Shown here: positions 1 through 8,240 of the stretch, one piece after another | How positions within the stretch are numbered: position 1 is the first letter of the stretch | Layout of the letters: each line of letters begins with the position of its first letter | Source of the DNA: a candidate division WOR-3 bacterium | Lineage (GTDB): Bacteria > Hydrothermota > Hydrothermia > UBA1063 | Assembly: GCA_039803545.1 (NCBI GenBank) | Contig: JBDRYS010000004.1 | Span: forward strand, 1-64,000 | Reading direction: 5' to 3' | DNA length: 64,000 bases | Program-made: the position numbers and the translations under genes | Notes under the pieces: generated by a model | Databases searched by the model: none | Told to the model about the DNA's origin: nothing | Seen by the model: the letters and a program-made list of their open reading frames with translations, nothing else

Positions 1-590
<590 letters not shown>

Positions 591-935
591 AAAGAGTAAA
601 CTCTACCACTCTAACTTGCACTCACCTGGTTGATGTCCTATTTTCCATTTTAAGATTCCTATATAATGTCTTAGAAATTTGTTTTACAGTTAGCTTTTTA
701 TCGTTGGGTTTTTTGTTAAGTTTTGATTTTTTTAGATGGTTATAGTTTTTCAAGTTAACAAAGGTATTGGTGTAGAATTTCGCGGTTCTCTTGATTGTTA
801 GCCTCCCTTTGTTATGTTCTTTTAATGGTTGTTTGCAGTTTCAAATTTTAGGGTATATATTAAATAAGCATATAAAGTAAAAAGCAAGTGTTAAAAACTG
901 GATATGTATAAAAACTTGATAAATGGAGGTGGGCG
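591..935. other. AT-rich spacer after 16S, no gene seen
   Basis: About 345 bases that hold no spacer tRNA, no 23S start and no convincing ORF. The last part contains a strong ribosome binding site (GGAGGTGG, 925-932) for the gene starting at 936, with TA-rich promoter-like sequence upstream around 900-915. Confidence 0.6.
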
Positions 936-1256
936 ATGAAAATTGCGATAACTTCGACAGGTAAAGACTTAAATTCGCTTGTTGACCCAAGATTTGGCAG
1001 ATGTGCCTACTTTGCTATTATTGACACTGATACAATGGAATTCAAGTTTGTGGAGAATCCTGCTTTGAGAAGTCCAGGTGGAGCGGGGGTAAACGCTGCG
1101 CAATTCTTAGTAGATGAAGGGGTTAAGGTTTTGGTGAGTGGAAATGTTGGGCCTAATGCTGAGCAGGCTCTGAGAGCGGGTGGAATAAAAATTGTTACGG
1201 GTGTTTCAGGAACACTCAAGGAAGTGGTAGAAAAGATTAAAAGGGGAGAAATTTAA
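936..1256 (+). CDS. NifX/NifB-associated dinitrogenase cofactor-type protein
   Basis: A 106-aa protein of the NifX / dinitrogenase iron-molybdenum cofactor (Di-Nase_FeMo-co) family. The family-typical features are the N-terminal strand MKIAITSTGKDL, the DPRFGRCAYF segment, the central PGGAGVNAAQFL and the closing SGNVGPNAEQAL region. Family members bind or carry metal clusters; stand-alone copies in organisms without nitrogenase are common and mostly uncharacterised, and no nif structural genes are visible here. It has a strong SD site 4-11 nt upstream of the ATG and heads a five-gene cluster with ferredoxins and MinD-like ATPases, so a role in iron-sulfur or metal-cofactor handling is the natural inference. 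Confidence 0.85.
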   Translation: MKIAITSTGKDLNSLVDPRFGRCAYFAIIDTDTMEFKFVENPALRSPGGAGVNAAQFLVDEGVKVLVSGNVGPNAEQALRAGGIKIVTGVSGTLKEVVEKIKRGEI

Positions 1257-1257
1257 G

Positions 1258-1635
1258 ATGTTTGGACCTTTTAGAGGTCAAGGCAGAGGTAGAGGTTTTG
1301 GGCGCGGTCGAGGTATGGGCTGGGGCCGCGGTATGGGGTATGGCCGTGGATTTGGAAGGGGATATGGCTATAGGAATGATTTTGAGAATATGCCAACGAG
1401 TAGAGGTAATGAAAATTTAAACGCTGGAACATTTACAGGAACCCAGCTTGTTAATGCAAGGGCGTATGTTGATGTGGAGAGATGTGTTGGATGCGGTATC
1501 TGTGAGAATGTTTGCAGGACTGGCGCTATAAGAGTCATCGATGGAGTGGCACAGGTAGATGTCAAAAAATGCATAGGTTGTGGAGACTGTGCCAATGTTT
1601 GTCCGCGAAATGCGATTTCATTGAAGAGCATTTAA
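1258..1635 (+). CDS. Gly/Arg-rich protein with 2x[4Fe-4S] ferredoxin domain
   Basis: A 125-aa protein with two unlike parts. Residues 1-40 are a low-complexity Gly/Arg/Met/aromatic segment built of GRG, GRGM and GRGF repeats, resembling the small glycine-rich proteins often found next to NifX/MinD genes. Residues about 68-125 form a ferredoxin with two complete 4Fe-4S binding motifs, CVGCGICENVC and CIGCGDCANVC, each followed by the usual small-residue tail (RTGAI, PRNAI). It starts 2 nt after the NifX-like gene and is probably cotranscribed. The acidic ferredoxin half probably passes electrons to the neighbouring enzymes; the function of the basic Gly/Arg half is unknown (RNA contact or partner docking are only guesses). 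Confidence 0.85.
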   Translation: MFGPFRGQGRGRGFGRGRGMGWGRGMGYGRGFGRGYGYRNDFENMPTSRGNENLNAGTFTGTQLVNARAYVDVERCVGCGICENVCRTGAIRVIDGVAQVDVKKCIGCGDCANVCPRNAISLKSI

Positions 1636-1641
1636 TTGAAG

Positions 1642-2484
1642 ATGATAGTCTCCGTTGCAAGTGGTAAAGGAGGAACTGGTAAGACTCTGGTTTCAACAAA
1701 TTTGGCCTTGTCTCTTGAAGAAAATAATATTCAATTTCTTGATTGTGATGTAGAAGAACCCAATGCGTTTCTCTTTCTTAAGCCCGAAATAGAGAAAGAA
1801 ATTCCTGTTGAAATGTTTGTCCCTGAAGTCAACGAACAAATCTGCACCCATTGCAAAAAATGTGCTGAATTTTGTGCATTCAATGCCATATTTGTTACAT
1901 CAAAGAAAGTTCAGATATTTCCAGAGCTGTGTCACAGTTGTGGTGGGTGTGCTCTTGTATGTCCAGTAGGTGCCATTAGGGAAGTGCCTTTTAAAATTGG
2001 TAGTTTGAAAATAGGAAAAGCCGGAAATATAGATTTTGTCTATGGTGAGCTTGAGGTGTCGAAACCCCTTGCAGTTCCTATTATTAGGGAAGTAAAAAGT
2101 CAGACTAATAAAGATAAATTGGTGATTATTGATTCTCCTCCAGGCGCCTCAGACCCTGTCATTGCTGCGGTTAACGGCAGCGATTTTGTAATTCTTGTGA
2201 CTGAACCTACTCCCTTTGGCTTTCATGATCTCAAAATTACAGTGGATGTGTTAGAACAGCTGAAAATACCTTTTGGAGTTATTGTGAACAGAGCAGACCT
2301 TGGGAATAAGGATGTTTATGAGTTTTGTAAAGACAAAAACATACCCATATTGATGGAGATACCTTTTGATAGAAAGATTGCAGAACTTTACTCAAATGGA
2401 ATTCCTTTTGTAACTGTGATGGAAGAGTGGAAAGCTAAATTTCAGAGGCTTTTTGAGGATATAAAGAGGATTATCGTTAAATGA
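1642..2484 (+). CDS. MinD/ParA-superfamily ATPase with inserted ferredoxin domain (first copy)
   Basis: P-loop NTPase of the MinD/Mrp superfamily (COG1149-like). The deviant Walker A KGGTGKT is near the N-terminus (ASGKGGTGKTL), a switch DCDVEEPN follows, and the second nucleotide-binding motif IIDSPPGASDP is at about residues 170-180. Between them, at about 70-115, sits a 2x[4Fe-4S] ferredoxin insert with CTHCKKCAEFC and CHSCGGCALVC. Such tandem ferredoxin-ATPases are widespread in anaerobes beside NifX-like genes, and an Fe-S cluster or metal-cofactor assembly role is assumed but not proven. I prefer the ATG at 1642 over the TTG at 1636 because family members begin directly at this strand. 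It overlaps the next gene by 4 bp (ATGA). Confidence 0.9.
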   Translation: MIVSVASGKGGTGKTLVSTNLALSLEENNIQFLDCDVEEPNAFLFLKPEIEKEIPVEMFVPEVNEQICTHCKKCAEFCAFNAIFVTSKKVQIFPELCHSCGGCALVCPVGAIREVPFKIGSLKIGKAGNIDFVYGELEVSKPLAVPIIREVKSQTNKDKLVIIDSPPGASDPVIAAVNGSDFVILVTEPTPFGFHDLKITVDVLEQLKIPFGVIVNRADLGNKDVYEFCKDKNIPILMEIPFDRKIAELYSNGIPFVTVMEEWKAKFQRLFEDIKRIIVK

Positions 2485-3341
2485 AGCAGATTGTAGTTTT
2501 GAGTGGGAAAGGCGGTACGGGTAAAACTTCTTTAACTGCCTCTTTTGCAGTTCTTGCAAAGGACGGACTATTTGTGGATTGTGATGTTGATGCCCCTGAC
2601 TTACACCTGCTTTTAAAGCCCACCATTGTAAAGATCAACGATTTTTACGGGTCAAAGCTGGCAAGTATTGACCGTGACAAATGTATAGAGTGCGGATTGT
2701 GCGTAGAAAAGTGTAGATTTGATGCAATTAGTAGTGATTTTATTGTTAACCCCTTCTTGTGTGAAGGTTGCGGGGTGTGCGGTGTTGTATGTCCTGCTAA
2801 TGCCATCTCTTTTTCACAAAGGAAAGCAGGGGAAATTTACATTTCAAATACAAAATACGGTCCTATGGTTCATGCTCGCCTCTTTCCTGGCGAAGAGAAC
2901 TCAGGAAAGCTGGTGACAATGACACGACTTCTTGCAAGCATGGTTGCACAGGAGCAGAAAAAAGACCTTATTTTGATAGACGGAGCTCCTGGTATAGGAT
3001 GTCCAGTTATATCTTCCATCACGAATGTGGATTATGCCCTTATCGTGACAGAACCTACTGAATCGGGTATCCATGATCTTCAAAGGGTGCTAAAGCTTGC
3101 AAAACATTTTTCTGTAAAACCTCTGGTATGTATAAACAAATATGACCTCAATAGAACCAACACTGCAAAAATTGAAAAGTATTGTGAGGAGAATAACATT
3201 CCTGTCCTTGGGGAAATACCCTTTGATCCATTGGTGATAGAGGCGATGGTTAACGGCACGCCTGTAGTTGAATATGCCCCTGAAAGTTTGGTTTCAAAGG
3301 GGATTGTAGAAATATGGCAGAAGCTATTGGAACTGCTATAG
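2481..3341 (+). CDS. MinD/ParA-superfamily ATPase with inserted ferredoxin domain (second copy)
   Basis: A 286-aa paralogue of the preceding gene: Walker A SGKGGTGKTSL at the N-terminus, DCDVDAPDLHLLL switch, ferredoxin insert at about 60-110 (CIECGLCVEKC and CEGCGVCGVVC), then IDGAPGIGCPV and the conserved TEPTESGIHDL. The two copies have the same layout, which suggests they act as a heterodimer, as is usual for this gene pair; that is inference. Translation is coupled to the first copy through the ATGA overlap, and its 3' end overlaps the start of the radical SAM gene by 28 bp, so all five genes from 936 on are very probably one operon. Confidence 0.9.
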   Translation: MKQIVVLSGKGGTGKTSLTASFAVLAKDGLFVDCDVDAPDLHLLLKPTIVKINDFYGSKLASIDRDKCIECGLCVEKCRFDAISSDFIVNPFLCEGCGVCGVVCPANAISFSQRKAGEIYISNTKYGPMVHARLFPGEENSGKLVTMTRLLASMVAQEQKKDLILIDGAPGIGCPVISSITNVDYALIVTEPTESGIHDLQRVLKLAKHFSVKPLVCINKYDLNRTNTAKIEKYCEENNIPVLGEIPFDPLVIEAMVNGTPVVEYAPESLVSKGIVEIWQKLLELL

Positions 3342-4273
3342 CTTTCGGACCGGTTCCATCGAGAAGGCTCGGAAGAAGTCTTGGTGTTAATAATATTCCA
3401 CCAAAAGTCTGCAGCTATTCCTGTGTTTACTGTCAGTTAGGTAGAAGTTTAAGAATGACCTTTAAAAGACAGAAATTCTTTGAGCCTGAGGAGATTTTTA
3501 ATAGTGTCAAAAATAAAGTCGAGGAGGTTACGAAGAGAGGAGAAAAGATTGACTATATTACTTTTGTCCCAGATGGAGAGCCCACTATTGACATAAGTTT
3601 GGGAAAAGAAGCGAGGATGTTGAAGGAACTTCGCATTCCCCTTGCTATAATAACTAACTCAAGCTTAATCTTTGAAGAAAGTGTTCAAGAGGATTTAATG
3701 AATTTTGACTATGTTTCTGTAAAAGTTGATGCGGTATCCCGGGAAATCTGGCGGAAGGTTGATAGGCCTTTTAAAACTTTGGAATTAAATGAAATTCTTG
3801 AGGGTATCAGAAAATTCAGTTCAAAATTCAAAGGAATTCTTGTTTCTGAAACTATGTTGATTGATGGCATTGATTACAAGGACGAATTTAAGAGGATAGC
3901 AGAATTCCTGTCAACTATTGATAATTTAAAGACTTCTTACATAGCCATTCCCACCCGCCCGCCCGCAGAGGATTGGGTAAAGCCCCCAAGGGAAGAGGTT
4001 CTTAACGAGGCATTCCACATATTTGAAAGTTTTTTAGGCAATAGAGTTGAATTTCTTGTTGGATATGAAGGGGATGCTTTCGCATCTTCAGGTGATTTAG
4101 AAGAGGAATTATTGAGTATAACGGCGGTGCATCCAATGAGAGAGGAAGCTGTTATAGAGATGGTTAAGAGGCACGGGGGCGATTTCCGCAAAGTAGAAGG
4201 GCTTGTTGAGAGAGGCCTGATTAAAAGGGTTGAGTATCTGGGGACCATTTATTACGTAAGAAGATTCAGATAG
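3314..4273 (+). CDS. Radical SAM protein (COG0731-like)
   Basis: A 319-aa radical SAM enzyme. The SAM-binding [4Fe-4S] motif is CSYSCVYC (CxxxCxxC, about residues 33-40), preceded by the family signature FGPVPSRRLGRSLGVNN. A winged-helix-like C-terminal part (about 250-319: HPMREEAVIEMVKRHGG...LVERGLIKRVEY) follows the barrel. COG0731 proteins are Fe-S oxidoreductases of unknown substrate, often genomically linked with MinD-ferredoxin ATPases, as here. The gene begins inside the 3' end of the previous gene in another frame. A perfect 8-bp inverted repeat (4263-4270 / 4278-4285) overlaps the stop codon and may be a weak transcription end signal, although no T-run follows. Confidence 0.85.
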   Translation: MAEAIGTAIAFGPVPSRRLGRSLGVNNIPPKVCSYSCVYCQLGRSLRMTFKRQKFFEPEEIFNSVKNKVEEVTKRGEKIDYITFVPDGEPTIDISLGKEARMLKELRIPLAIITNSSLIFEESVQEDLMNFDYVSVKVDAVSREIWRKVDRPFKTLELNEILEGIRKFSSKFKGILVSETMLIDGIDYKDEFKRIAEFLSTIDNLKTSYIAIPTRPPAEDWVKPPREEVLNEAFHIFESFLGNRVEFLVGYEGDAFASSGDLEEELLSITAVHPMREEAVIEMVKRHGGDFRKVEGLVERGLIKRVEYLGTIYYVRRFR

Positions 4274-4285
4274 AATTTCTGAATC
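4263..4285 (+). terminator. Hairpin at the stop codon of the radical SAM gene
   Basis: GATTCAGA and TCTGAATC form an 8-bp stem around a 7-nt loop that contains the TAG stop. It sits at the end of the five-gene cluster. There is no T-run downstream, so intrinsic termination is uncertain. Confidence 0.3.
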
Positions 4286-4831
4286 CTAAGGAATCTACGT
4301 TATAGGGTATATTTGCCAGGCTAAAACAACGTTGTTTACCTGTGAATATTAGCTCTACCACCATTAAATCCTGCTGTCCATCGAGTTTAGCGAGTTTTTA
4401 ACCACAGGATTGATACAAGTTTAAATCTCTTTGCTATTGAGGCCCTTTCGAGGCTTTTTACTTTTGTGTTATATAGTTCAGAACTAAACCTGCAGTTAAA
4501 ATCACCATTTTAAACTTTTATGGTCAACTTAGGGGCATCGTGAGTAGAGTATGTGCCTATTGTAAGTGGATTCGTAATATCTCGCCTAACAAGAGCATTC
4601 TTTCTGAGGTGGATTCGAAGCCAACGATTATATATTCAGGGATACTTTCCTTATGGTGCTATTCAAATTAAGTCATGACTGGGTTTAGACTCGTATTTTC
4701 GATACCTAATATTTACAATTTTATGCAATTTCAAAGGAATAGAGAGTTGACAGTTAATACCAGTCGAAGTGCAGGGGTTAAAAATTGTTCTTCAAGTGCA
4801 AGAATAAGGTCGTAACATGCTGTCTATCATA
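4286..4831. other. Long intergenic stretch, no gene seen
   Basis: About 550 bases with many stop codons in all frames and no SD-led ORF, RNA gene or strong repeat that I can recognise. It may be a decayed gene, but no family resemblance survives in any frame I read. Confidence 0.4.
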
Positions 4832-4860
4832 TTTAAATTTCGTGTTAAGTGCTATAAAAT
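4832..4860 (+). promoter_or_regulatory. Probable leaderless promoter for the gene at 4867
   Basis: A -10 like box TAAAAT (4855-4860) lies 6 nt before the ATG, with a weak -35 TTTAAA (4832-4837) 17 nt upstream of it. No SD sequence precedes the ATG, so transcription would begin at or next to the start codon. Confidence 0.45.
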
Positions 4861-4866
4861 AATTAC

Positions 4867-5310
4867 ATGCTTGCGAAACTTTTACTTACAGCTGTATTGA
4901 GTACCTACAGGCCTGGAGTTGGCTTGATATTGGGCATTCCTACTGGGCTCAATTTGAATTTCGAGTCCAAGCCGAATGCCATTAACTCTACCCTCTCTTG
5001 GGGAATACCCGATTTATTCTATTTCTCTCTTGGTTATCACGAGAATTTCAGAATCGAAACGAGCGAGGACATTGAAGGCATACTAAGGGCCTACATTGGT
5101 GGTGCTTTTCTTTTCAAGGTTACGAAAGATAATGTGATGATGGGAATCAAAGTGCCTCTCGGAATGAAGTTCCTTTTTGATAATCTACCTATAGATGTTT
5201 TTGCTGAAGTTTCCCCTGGCGTTCACCTGATACCGGAGACTTCGCCTCTCATTGAGGGTGCCCTTGGAATAAGGTTTTATCTTGATAGGATAAAGGTAGC
5301 AAAGGAATAA
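4867..5310 (+). CDS. Small predicted outer-membrane beta-barrel or periplasmic protein
   Basis: A 147-aa protein that I cannot assign to a named family. The N-terminus (MLAKLLLTAVLSTYRPG) resembles a short signal peptide. The rest alternates short amphipathic strands and turns with many aromatic and Gly residues (SLGYHENFRI, LRAYIGGAFLFKV, GVHLIPETSPLIEGALGIRFYL), as in small 8-stranded barrels. It sits alone between the Fe-S cluster and tRNA-Ser with its own promoter-like -10 box 6 nt before the ATG. A structural envelope protein is the likeliest reading. Confidence 0.6.
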   Translation: MLAKLLLTAVLSTYRPGVGLILGIPTGLNLNFESKPNAINSTLSWGIPDLFYFSLGYHENFRIETSEDIEGILRAYIGGAFLFKVTKDNVMMGIKVPLGMKFLFDNLPIDVFAEVSPGVHLIPETSPLIEGALGIRFYLDRIKVAKE

Positions 5311-5394
5311 GGAGGGTTAGCCTAACTGGTAAGGCGGCGGATTTGAAATCCGCTGGGCGTTGAGCCCTTGGGGGTTCGAGTCCCTCACCCTCCG
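5311..5394 (+). tRNA. tRNA-Ser (UGA)
   Basis: An 84-nt cloverleaf. The acceptor stem GGAGGGT (5311-5317) pairs with ACCCTCC (5387-5393), discriminator G. The anticodon stem GCGGA/TCCGC encloses the loop TTTGAAA with anticodon TGA at 5344-5346. A long variable arm (GGGC GTTGA GCCC type) and the T-arm GGTTCGAGTCC are typical of class II serine tRNA. CCA is not encoded. Confidence 0.95.
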
Positions 5395-5430
5395 TTTGAT
5401 AGTTTGAGTTTTTTATTTTATACTTTTAAC

Positions 5431-5465
5431 ACGCCCACGTAGCTCAGGCGGCAGAGCACTTCCTT
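5431..5465 (+). repeat. attL: truncated 5' half of tRNA-Thr (35-bp direct repeat)
   Basis: These 35 bases are identical to 10705-10739 and cover the acceptor 5' strand, D-arm and 5' anticodon stem of tRNA-Thr (from GCCCACGTAGCTCAGG on). After 5465 the sequence departs from the tRNA (TCATAG instead of the anticodon), so this copy is not a functional tRNA. It marks the left boundary of the integrated element and is the remnant of the original gene's 5' half. Confidence 0.9.
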
Positions 5466-5672
5466 TCATAGAAAAAGCCTCTTTCGAGACTATTTTTTCC
5501 AAAAGAGATTTTTACCAGGATGTTAATATCGAATTCAAAAAGTTATTGTACTTTAAAACTGAACCAGCAGAATTAGGGGTAAACACAACTGAACCGATGG
5601 TAAACACACTGAATCCGACAAAGCTCTACCCCTTTGTTTTAGCCTTTATCAAGCGTTATGAATTAAAAGACC

Positions 5673-6041
5673 ATGAAAGTGGAAAATAAATACATCGAAC
5701 CCTTTCAGGAAGTGTTTATTTTGAAATATCCTGATGCGCTTGAACACGAGACTAAAATCCCTGTCGGTGCAATTTTGCGAATCACAAAAATCTTAATTTC
5801 TGAGACTCTATATTCTGATTATATGAAATTGCATGATTCCCATATTTATGTGTATATAGATGGGCAAAAAAATTTTGACCTTATCGGCTTAGCTATAACT
5901 CCTATAAATGTGGGAACTTGTGATTTGGTCATCCCAGTTAAGAGATCATACAAATTTGAATTTGTCCCATCAGAAGATGTTGGTGGCGATGAGCGATATT
6001 GGACCGTGGTCCACATTGAAGGATACATTGAGGCAAAATAA
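5673..6041 (+). CDS. Hypothetical protein of the integrated element
   Basis: A 122-aa protein I do not recognise. It appears all-beta, with alternating hydrophobic strands (FQEVFILKYPD, IYVYIDGQKNFDLIGLAI, TCDLVIPVKRSYKFEFVP, WTVVHIEGYIEAK) and no signal peptide or membrane helix. It is the first gene of a five-gene plus-strand run in the element and lies 2 nt before the holin-like gene. A small virion or decoration protein is possible given the lysis genes downstream, but this is only a guess. No clear SD precedes the ATG. Confidence 0.55.
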   Translation: MKVENKYIEPFQEVFILKYPDALEHETKIPVGAILRITKILISETLYSDYMKLHDSHIYVYIDGQKNFDLIGLAITPINVGTCDLVIPVKRSYKFEFVPSEDVGGDERYWTVVHIEGYIEAK

Positions 6042-6043
6042 AA

Positions 6044-6295
6044 ATGGATAATAAAATGTTTGAAAAACTCGATCAAAGAATAGATACACTTGAGAATAGG
6101 ATCGCATCTATTGAGGCTAAAATCAATACCATAGCTGAGATCCTTCAGGTATTTAGCCTTAAAAACAGCAATGGTAACAAAATCAAATTGAGCTCAATAA
6201 TCATAGCTTTTCTTGCTGGTGGTGTGGCTAATATGGTAGGGATTTATACGCTTGTAAAAACGATAATCGAAATTTTTCTTAATTTTAGAAGATGA
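6044..6295 (+). CDS. Holin-like small membrane protein (XhlA-like layout)
   Basis: An 83-aa protein with an N-terminal heptad-rich coiled coil (about residues 5-38: KLDQRIDTLENRIASIEAKINTI) followed by one strongly hydrophobic segment (about 50-78: IIIAFLAGGVANMVGIYTLV) and a short basic end. This layout, immediately upstream of a peptidoglycan hydrolase, matches phage haemolysin/holin XhlA-type proteins, which permeabilise the membrane for endolysin release. The overlap of 4 bp with the endolysin gene (6292-6295) supports a two-gene lysis cassette. Sequence similarity to a particular holin family is not evident to me. Confidence 0.6.
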   Translation: MDNKMFEKLDQRIDTLENRIASIEAKINTIAEILQVFSLKNSNGNKIKLSSIIIAFLAGGVANMVGIYTLVKTIIEIFLNFRR

Positions 6296-6801
6296 CATGG
6301 TGGATCATACCTGGCTTACTATTTTTGTTTTATATTTTGCGTGACATGGGAAACGTAAAAAGCATTGCAAGTTCACCACAGGAATTTAAAGACCTTCTCT
6401 TCCCACTTGCCAAAGAATTTGAAGATTTATATGGAATCAAAAAGGAGATCATAATAGCCCACGCCGCTTTAGAAACAAACTGGGGGAGAAGAACCATAGA
6501 TAATAACCTCTTCAATATTAAGAAAGGTCTTTGGAAAGGGCCTACCGTTAAAGTAACTGTCAAAGAATATGACCCTCTTAAGGGTTGGTATATAGCAACA
6601 GAAGAATTCAGAGCATATTCCACCCTTAGAGATTCTATCCAGGATTATATAAACTTAATTCAAAGCCGTTATCCTAATGCCTGGAAGAATAGGAAAAAAC
6701 CTAAAAAGTATTTTGAAGAACTACAAAAAGGTGGATACGCAACGGATCCTCTATATGCCTATAAGCTTACCAGCATATATACGAATGTGGTATGGTCATA
6801 G
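6292..6801 (+). CDS. Glucosaminidase-domain endolysin with N-terminal anchor
   Basis: A 169-aa protein with an N-terminal hydrophobic segment (WWIIPGLLFLFYIL, residues 3-16) and a glucosaminidase (GH73/LytG-like) domain over the rest. Diagnostic parts are IIIAHAALETNWGRR (catalytic Glu within the helix), NLFNIK, the aromatic EFRAYSTLRDSIQDYINLI and the C-terminal GGYATDPLYAYKLTSIY. Enzymes of this fold cut the N-acetylglucosaminyl linkage in peptidoglycan. The single N-terminal hydrophobic anchor resembles signal-arrest-release endolysins. It is coupled to the holin-like gene by an ATGA overlap, and a lysis function for a phage-like element is the natural inference. Confidence 0.8.
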   Translation: MTWWIIPGLLFLFYILRDMGNVKSIASSPQEFKDLLFPLAKEFEDLYGIKKEIIIAHAALETNWGRRTIDNNLFNIKKGLWKGPTVKVTVKEYDPLKGWYIATEEFRAYSTLRDSIQDYINLIQSRYPNAWKNRKKPKKYFEELQKGGYATDPLYAYKLTSIYTNVVWS

Positions 6802-6817
6802 CACGGAGGCTTGAAGT

Positions 6818-7784
6818 ATGGCAGGATGGGAAGAGGTTATTTGGGCTTATCTCGTTCCAAAGGGCAAAGGAGGAGAATTTCCAAAAGCAAAGTATGTATA
6901 TACGAACCACCCTAAATGGGATCTCGTTATCGTTGAAGACGGAGAGCCTGAAGAATGGGGATATAGAAAAATATCTGGAAAAGGTTACGGGTTATATTCT
7001 CGTAGATTCTACCATTATGGAGAGGATAGAGAGAATCTTGGAAAAAGGGGAGAGGATAAACAAAGTACTGGACAAAGCGGAGAAATATCTTCTAATCCTT
7101 CAAAAGTTCAATCAATTCTTTTCGACAGAAAACTCTGGACATTAAGTAAAGCCAGAAAATGGCTTAAGGAACATGGATACAAGACAAGGCTTTCAGAAAA
7201 AACCCAGAATTATTATTGGTTTAGACAGGAACCACCTAAAAAGTTTGAAAGACTCCGTATGATAGATTTTGGAGAAAATACAGGGATAAAAGCCATTGTG
7301 GGTTTCACTGAAGCCAATAAGAACTTGACAGAAGGCAAGTCCAATCCTTATAATTATCCTAAGATGGTTGAACTTTTCCCTCCAGAGCATTTAGAGAAAA
7401 GGCTTAAAGAAGCAAAGGAATTCAAAGAAAAAGGTGATATTCAGCAATCCTGCGAAAAAATTTATTCAGTTGTAGAAAGTCTTATTAAAATACTCGCTGA
7501 AAAAGAAAATGTAGAAGCTTACCGAGAAGCCCTATTAGGTGGAGGATGGAATACTCGTCTTTTAGGAAAAGCAGCTGCAGAGTTAAATAAGAAATACAGC
7601 AAAGAAAAAAAATTTTAAAAATTTAATTTGGCTTATTTGGAAGTCAGCTCTTTCCTTACATAGAGAAGGTTTTCACGATAACTATATTTCAATAGAAGAT
7701 TTTGAAGAGGGTTACAAATTTATCCTGGAAAATCTTCCTAAAATTGCCCTTAAAGCAGGCATCAAGCTAAAAATTGAGCCATGA
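6818..7784 (+). CDS. Phage-type motif plus PaREP1/HEPN-like protein, frameshifted at an A8 run
   Basis: An SD (GGAGG) precedes the ATG at 6818. The intact frame gives 266 aa ending at 7618. Residues about 100-135 contain a motif I associate with phage head or protease proteins (LWTLSKARKWLKEHGY ... NYYWFRQEPP). The C-terminal part (ELFPPEHLEKRLKEAKEF, GDIQQSCEKIYSVVESLIKIL) resembles PaREP1/HEPN-like helical domains. The stop at 7616-7618 comes just after AAAAAAAA (7605-7612). In the +1 frame the domain continues (NLIWLIWKSALSLHREGFH...) to a TGA at 7782-7784, which overlaps the next ATG as ATGA. Removing one A would give about 321 aa. This is a sequence error, programmed slippage or a recent mutation. 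Confidence 0.6.
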
Positions 7785-8005
7785 AAAAGCAAATGGATAA
7801 TATGCTGGAATCTATTATCATTCTTAACGAAAAATACAATGTTCCTTATGATGTTTTAGCCTATTGCTTTGGAGTCTCCAGGATAACCATTTACCGTTTA
7901 AAGAAGAAAGCTCGGCAAGATGGAGTAAATCTGAGAAAGATTGAAGAAAAAATTGGAATTTGGAATACTCTGGGTAAAAGAGAATTCTTTTCCTATAAGC
8001 CCTAA
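7781..8005 (+). CDS. Small helix-turn-helix protein
   Basis: A 74-aa protein whose centre reads as a helix-turn-helix: DVLAYCFGVSRITIYRLKKKAR, with the turn around FGVS and a basic recognition helix. The remainder is helical and charged. It resembles the DNA-binding part of recombinase or transposase-type HTH proteins, or a small phage regulator. Its ATG overlaps the TGA of the extended reading frame of the preceding gene, which argues for translational coupling. The 63-bp tandem repeats begin 9 nt after its stop and are plausible targets for it, by position only. Confidence 0.6.
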   Translation: MKKQMDNMLESIIILNEKYNVPYDVLAYCFGVSRITIYRLKKKARQDGVNLRKIEEKIGIWNTLGKREFFSYKP

Positions 8006-8013
8006 AGGCCCTC

Positions 8014-8202
8014 AGCGGGCCATCAAAAAGTATTAGCTCAAATCCTTCATTCTCAAGGGATTCCGTGAACACTATCAGCGGGCCATCAAAAAGTGATAGT
8101 TAAAACCATTGACTCTCAAGGGATTCTGTAAATTCTATCTGCGGGCCCTCAAAAAGTATTAGCTCAAGCCGTTGATTCTCAAGGGATCCCGTAGATATTA
8201 TG
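8014..8202. repeat. Three tandem 63-bp repeats
   Basis: Copies lie at 8014-8076, 8077-8139 and 8140-8202, exactly 63 bp each with no spacer. The best-conserved blocks are GCGGGCC(A/C)TCAAAAAGT near the start and CTCAAGGGAT(T/C)C(C/T)GT near the end. The minus strand can be read as 21-aa units ending in LFDGP or LFEGP, broken by one stop in copy 2, so they could be remains of a repeat-coding region. Iterons, a recombination accessory site or a regulator array are alternatives. Confidence 0.85.
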
Positions 8203-8240
8203 TGTGATATGCTTATAAAACGCCGTAAAACAAGCTCGGA

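Noticed and set aside
4428-4460. Possible degraded CRISPR-like or repeat fragment (GAGGCCCTTTCGAGGC) with a weak echo near 5475
   Set aside because: Only short partial similarity in opposite orientation, with no regular spacing or further copies.
6792-7145. Alternative 117-aa gene overlapping the PaREP1-like gene
   Set aside because: It overlaps in another frame the N-terminal part of the gene at 6818, which has the SD and the recognisable motifs. The overlapping frame has no SD and no family features. A true overlapping gene cannot be excluded but is not supported.
8014-8202. CRISPR array from the regularly spaced repeats
   Set aside because: The units are contiguous 63-mers whose variable middle parts are themselves related. 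There are no unique spacers, the repeat lengths are wrong, and no cas genes are present.
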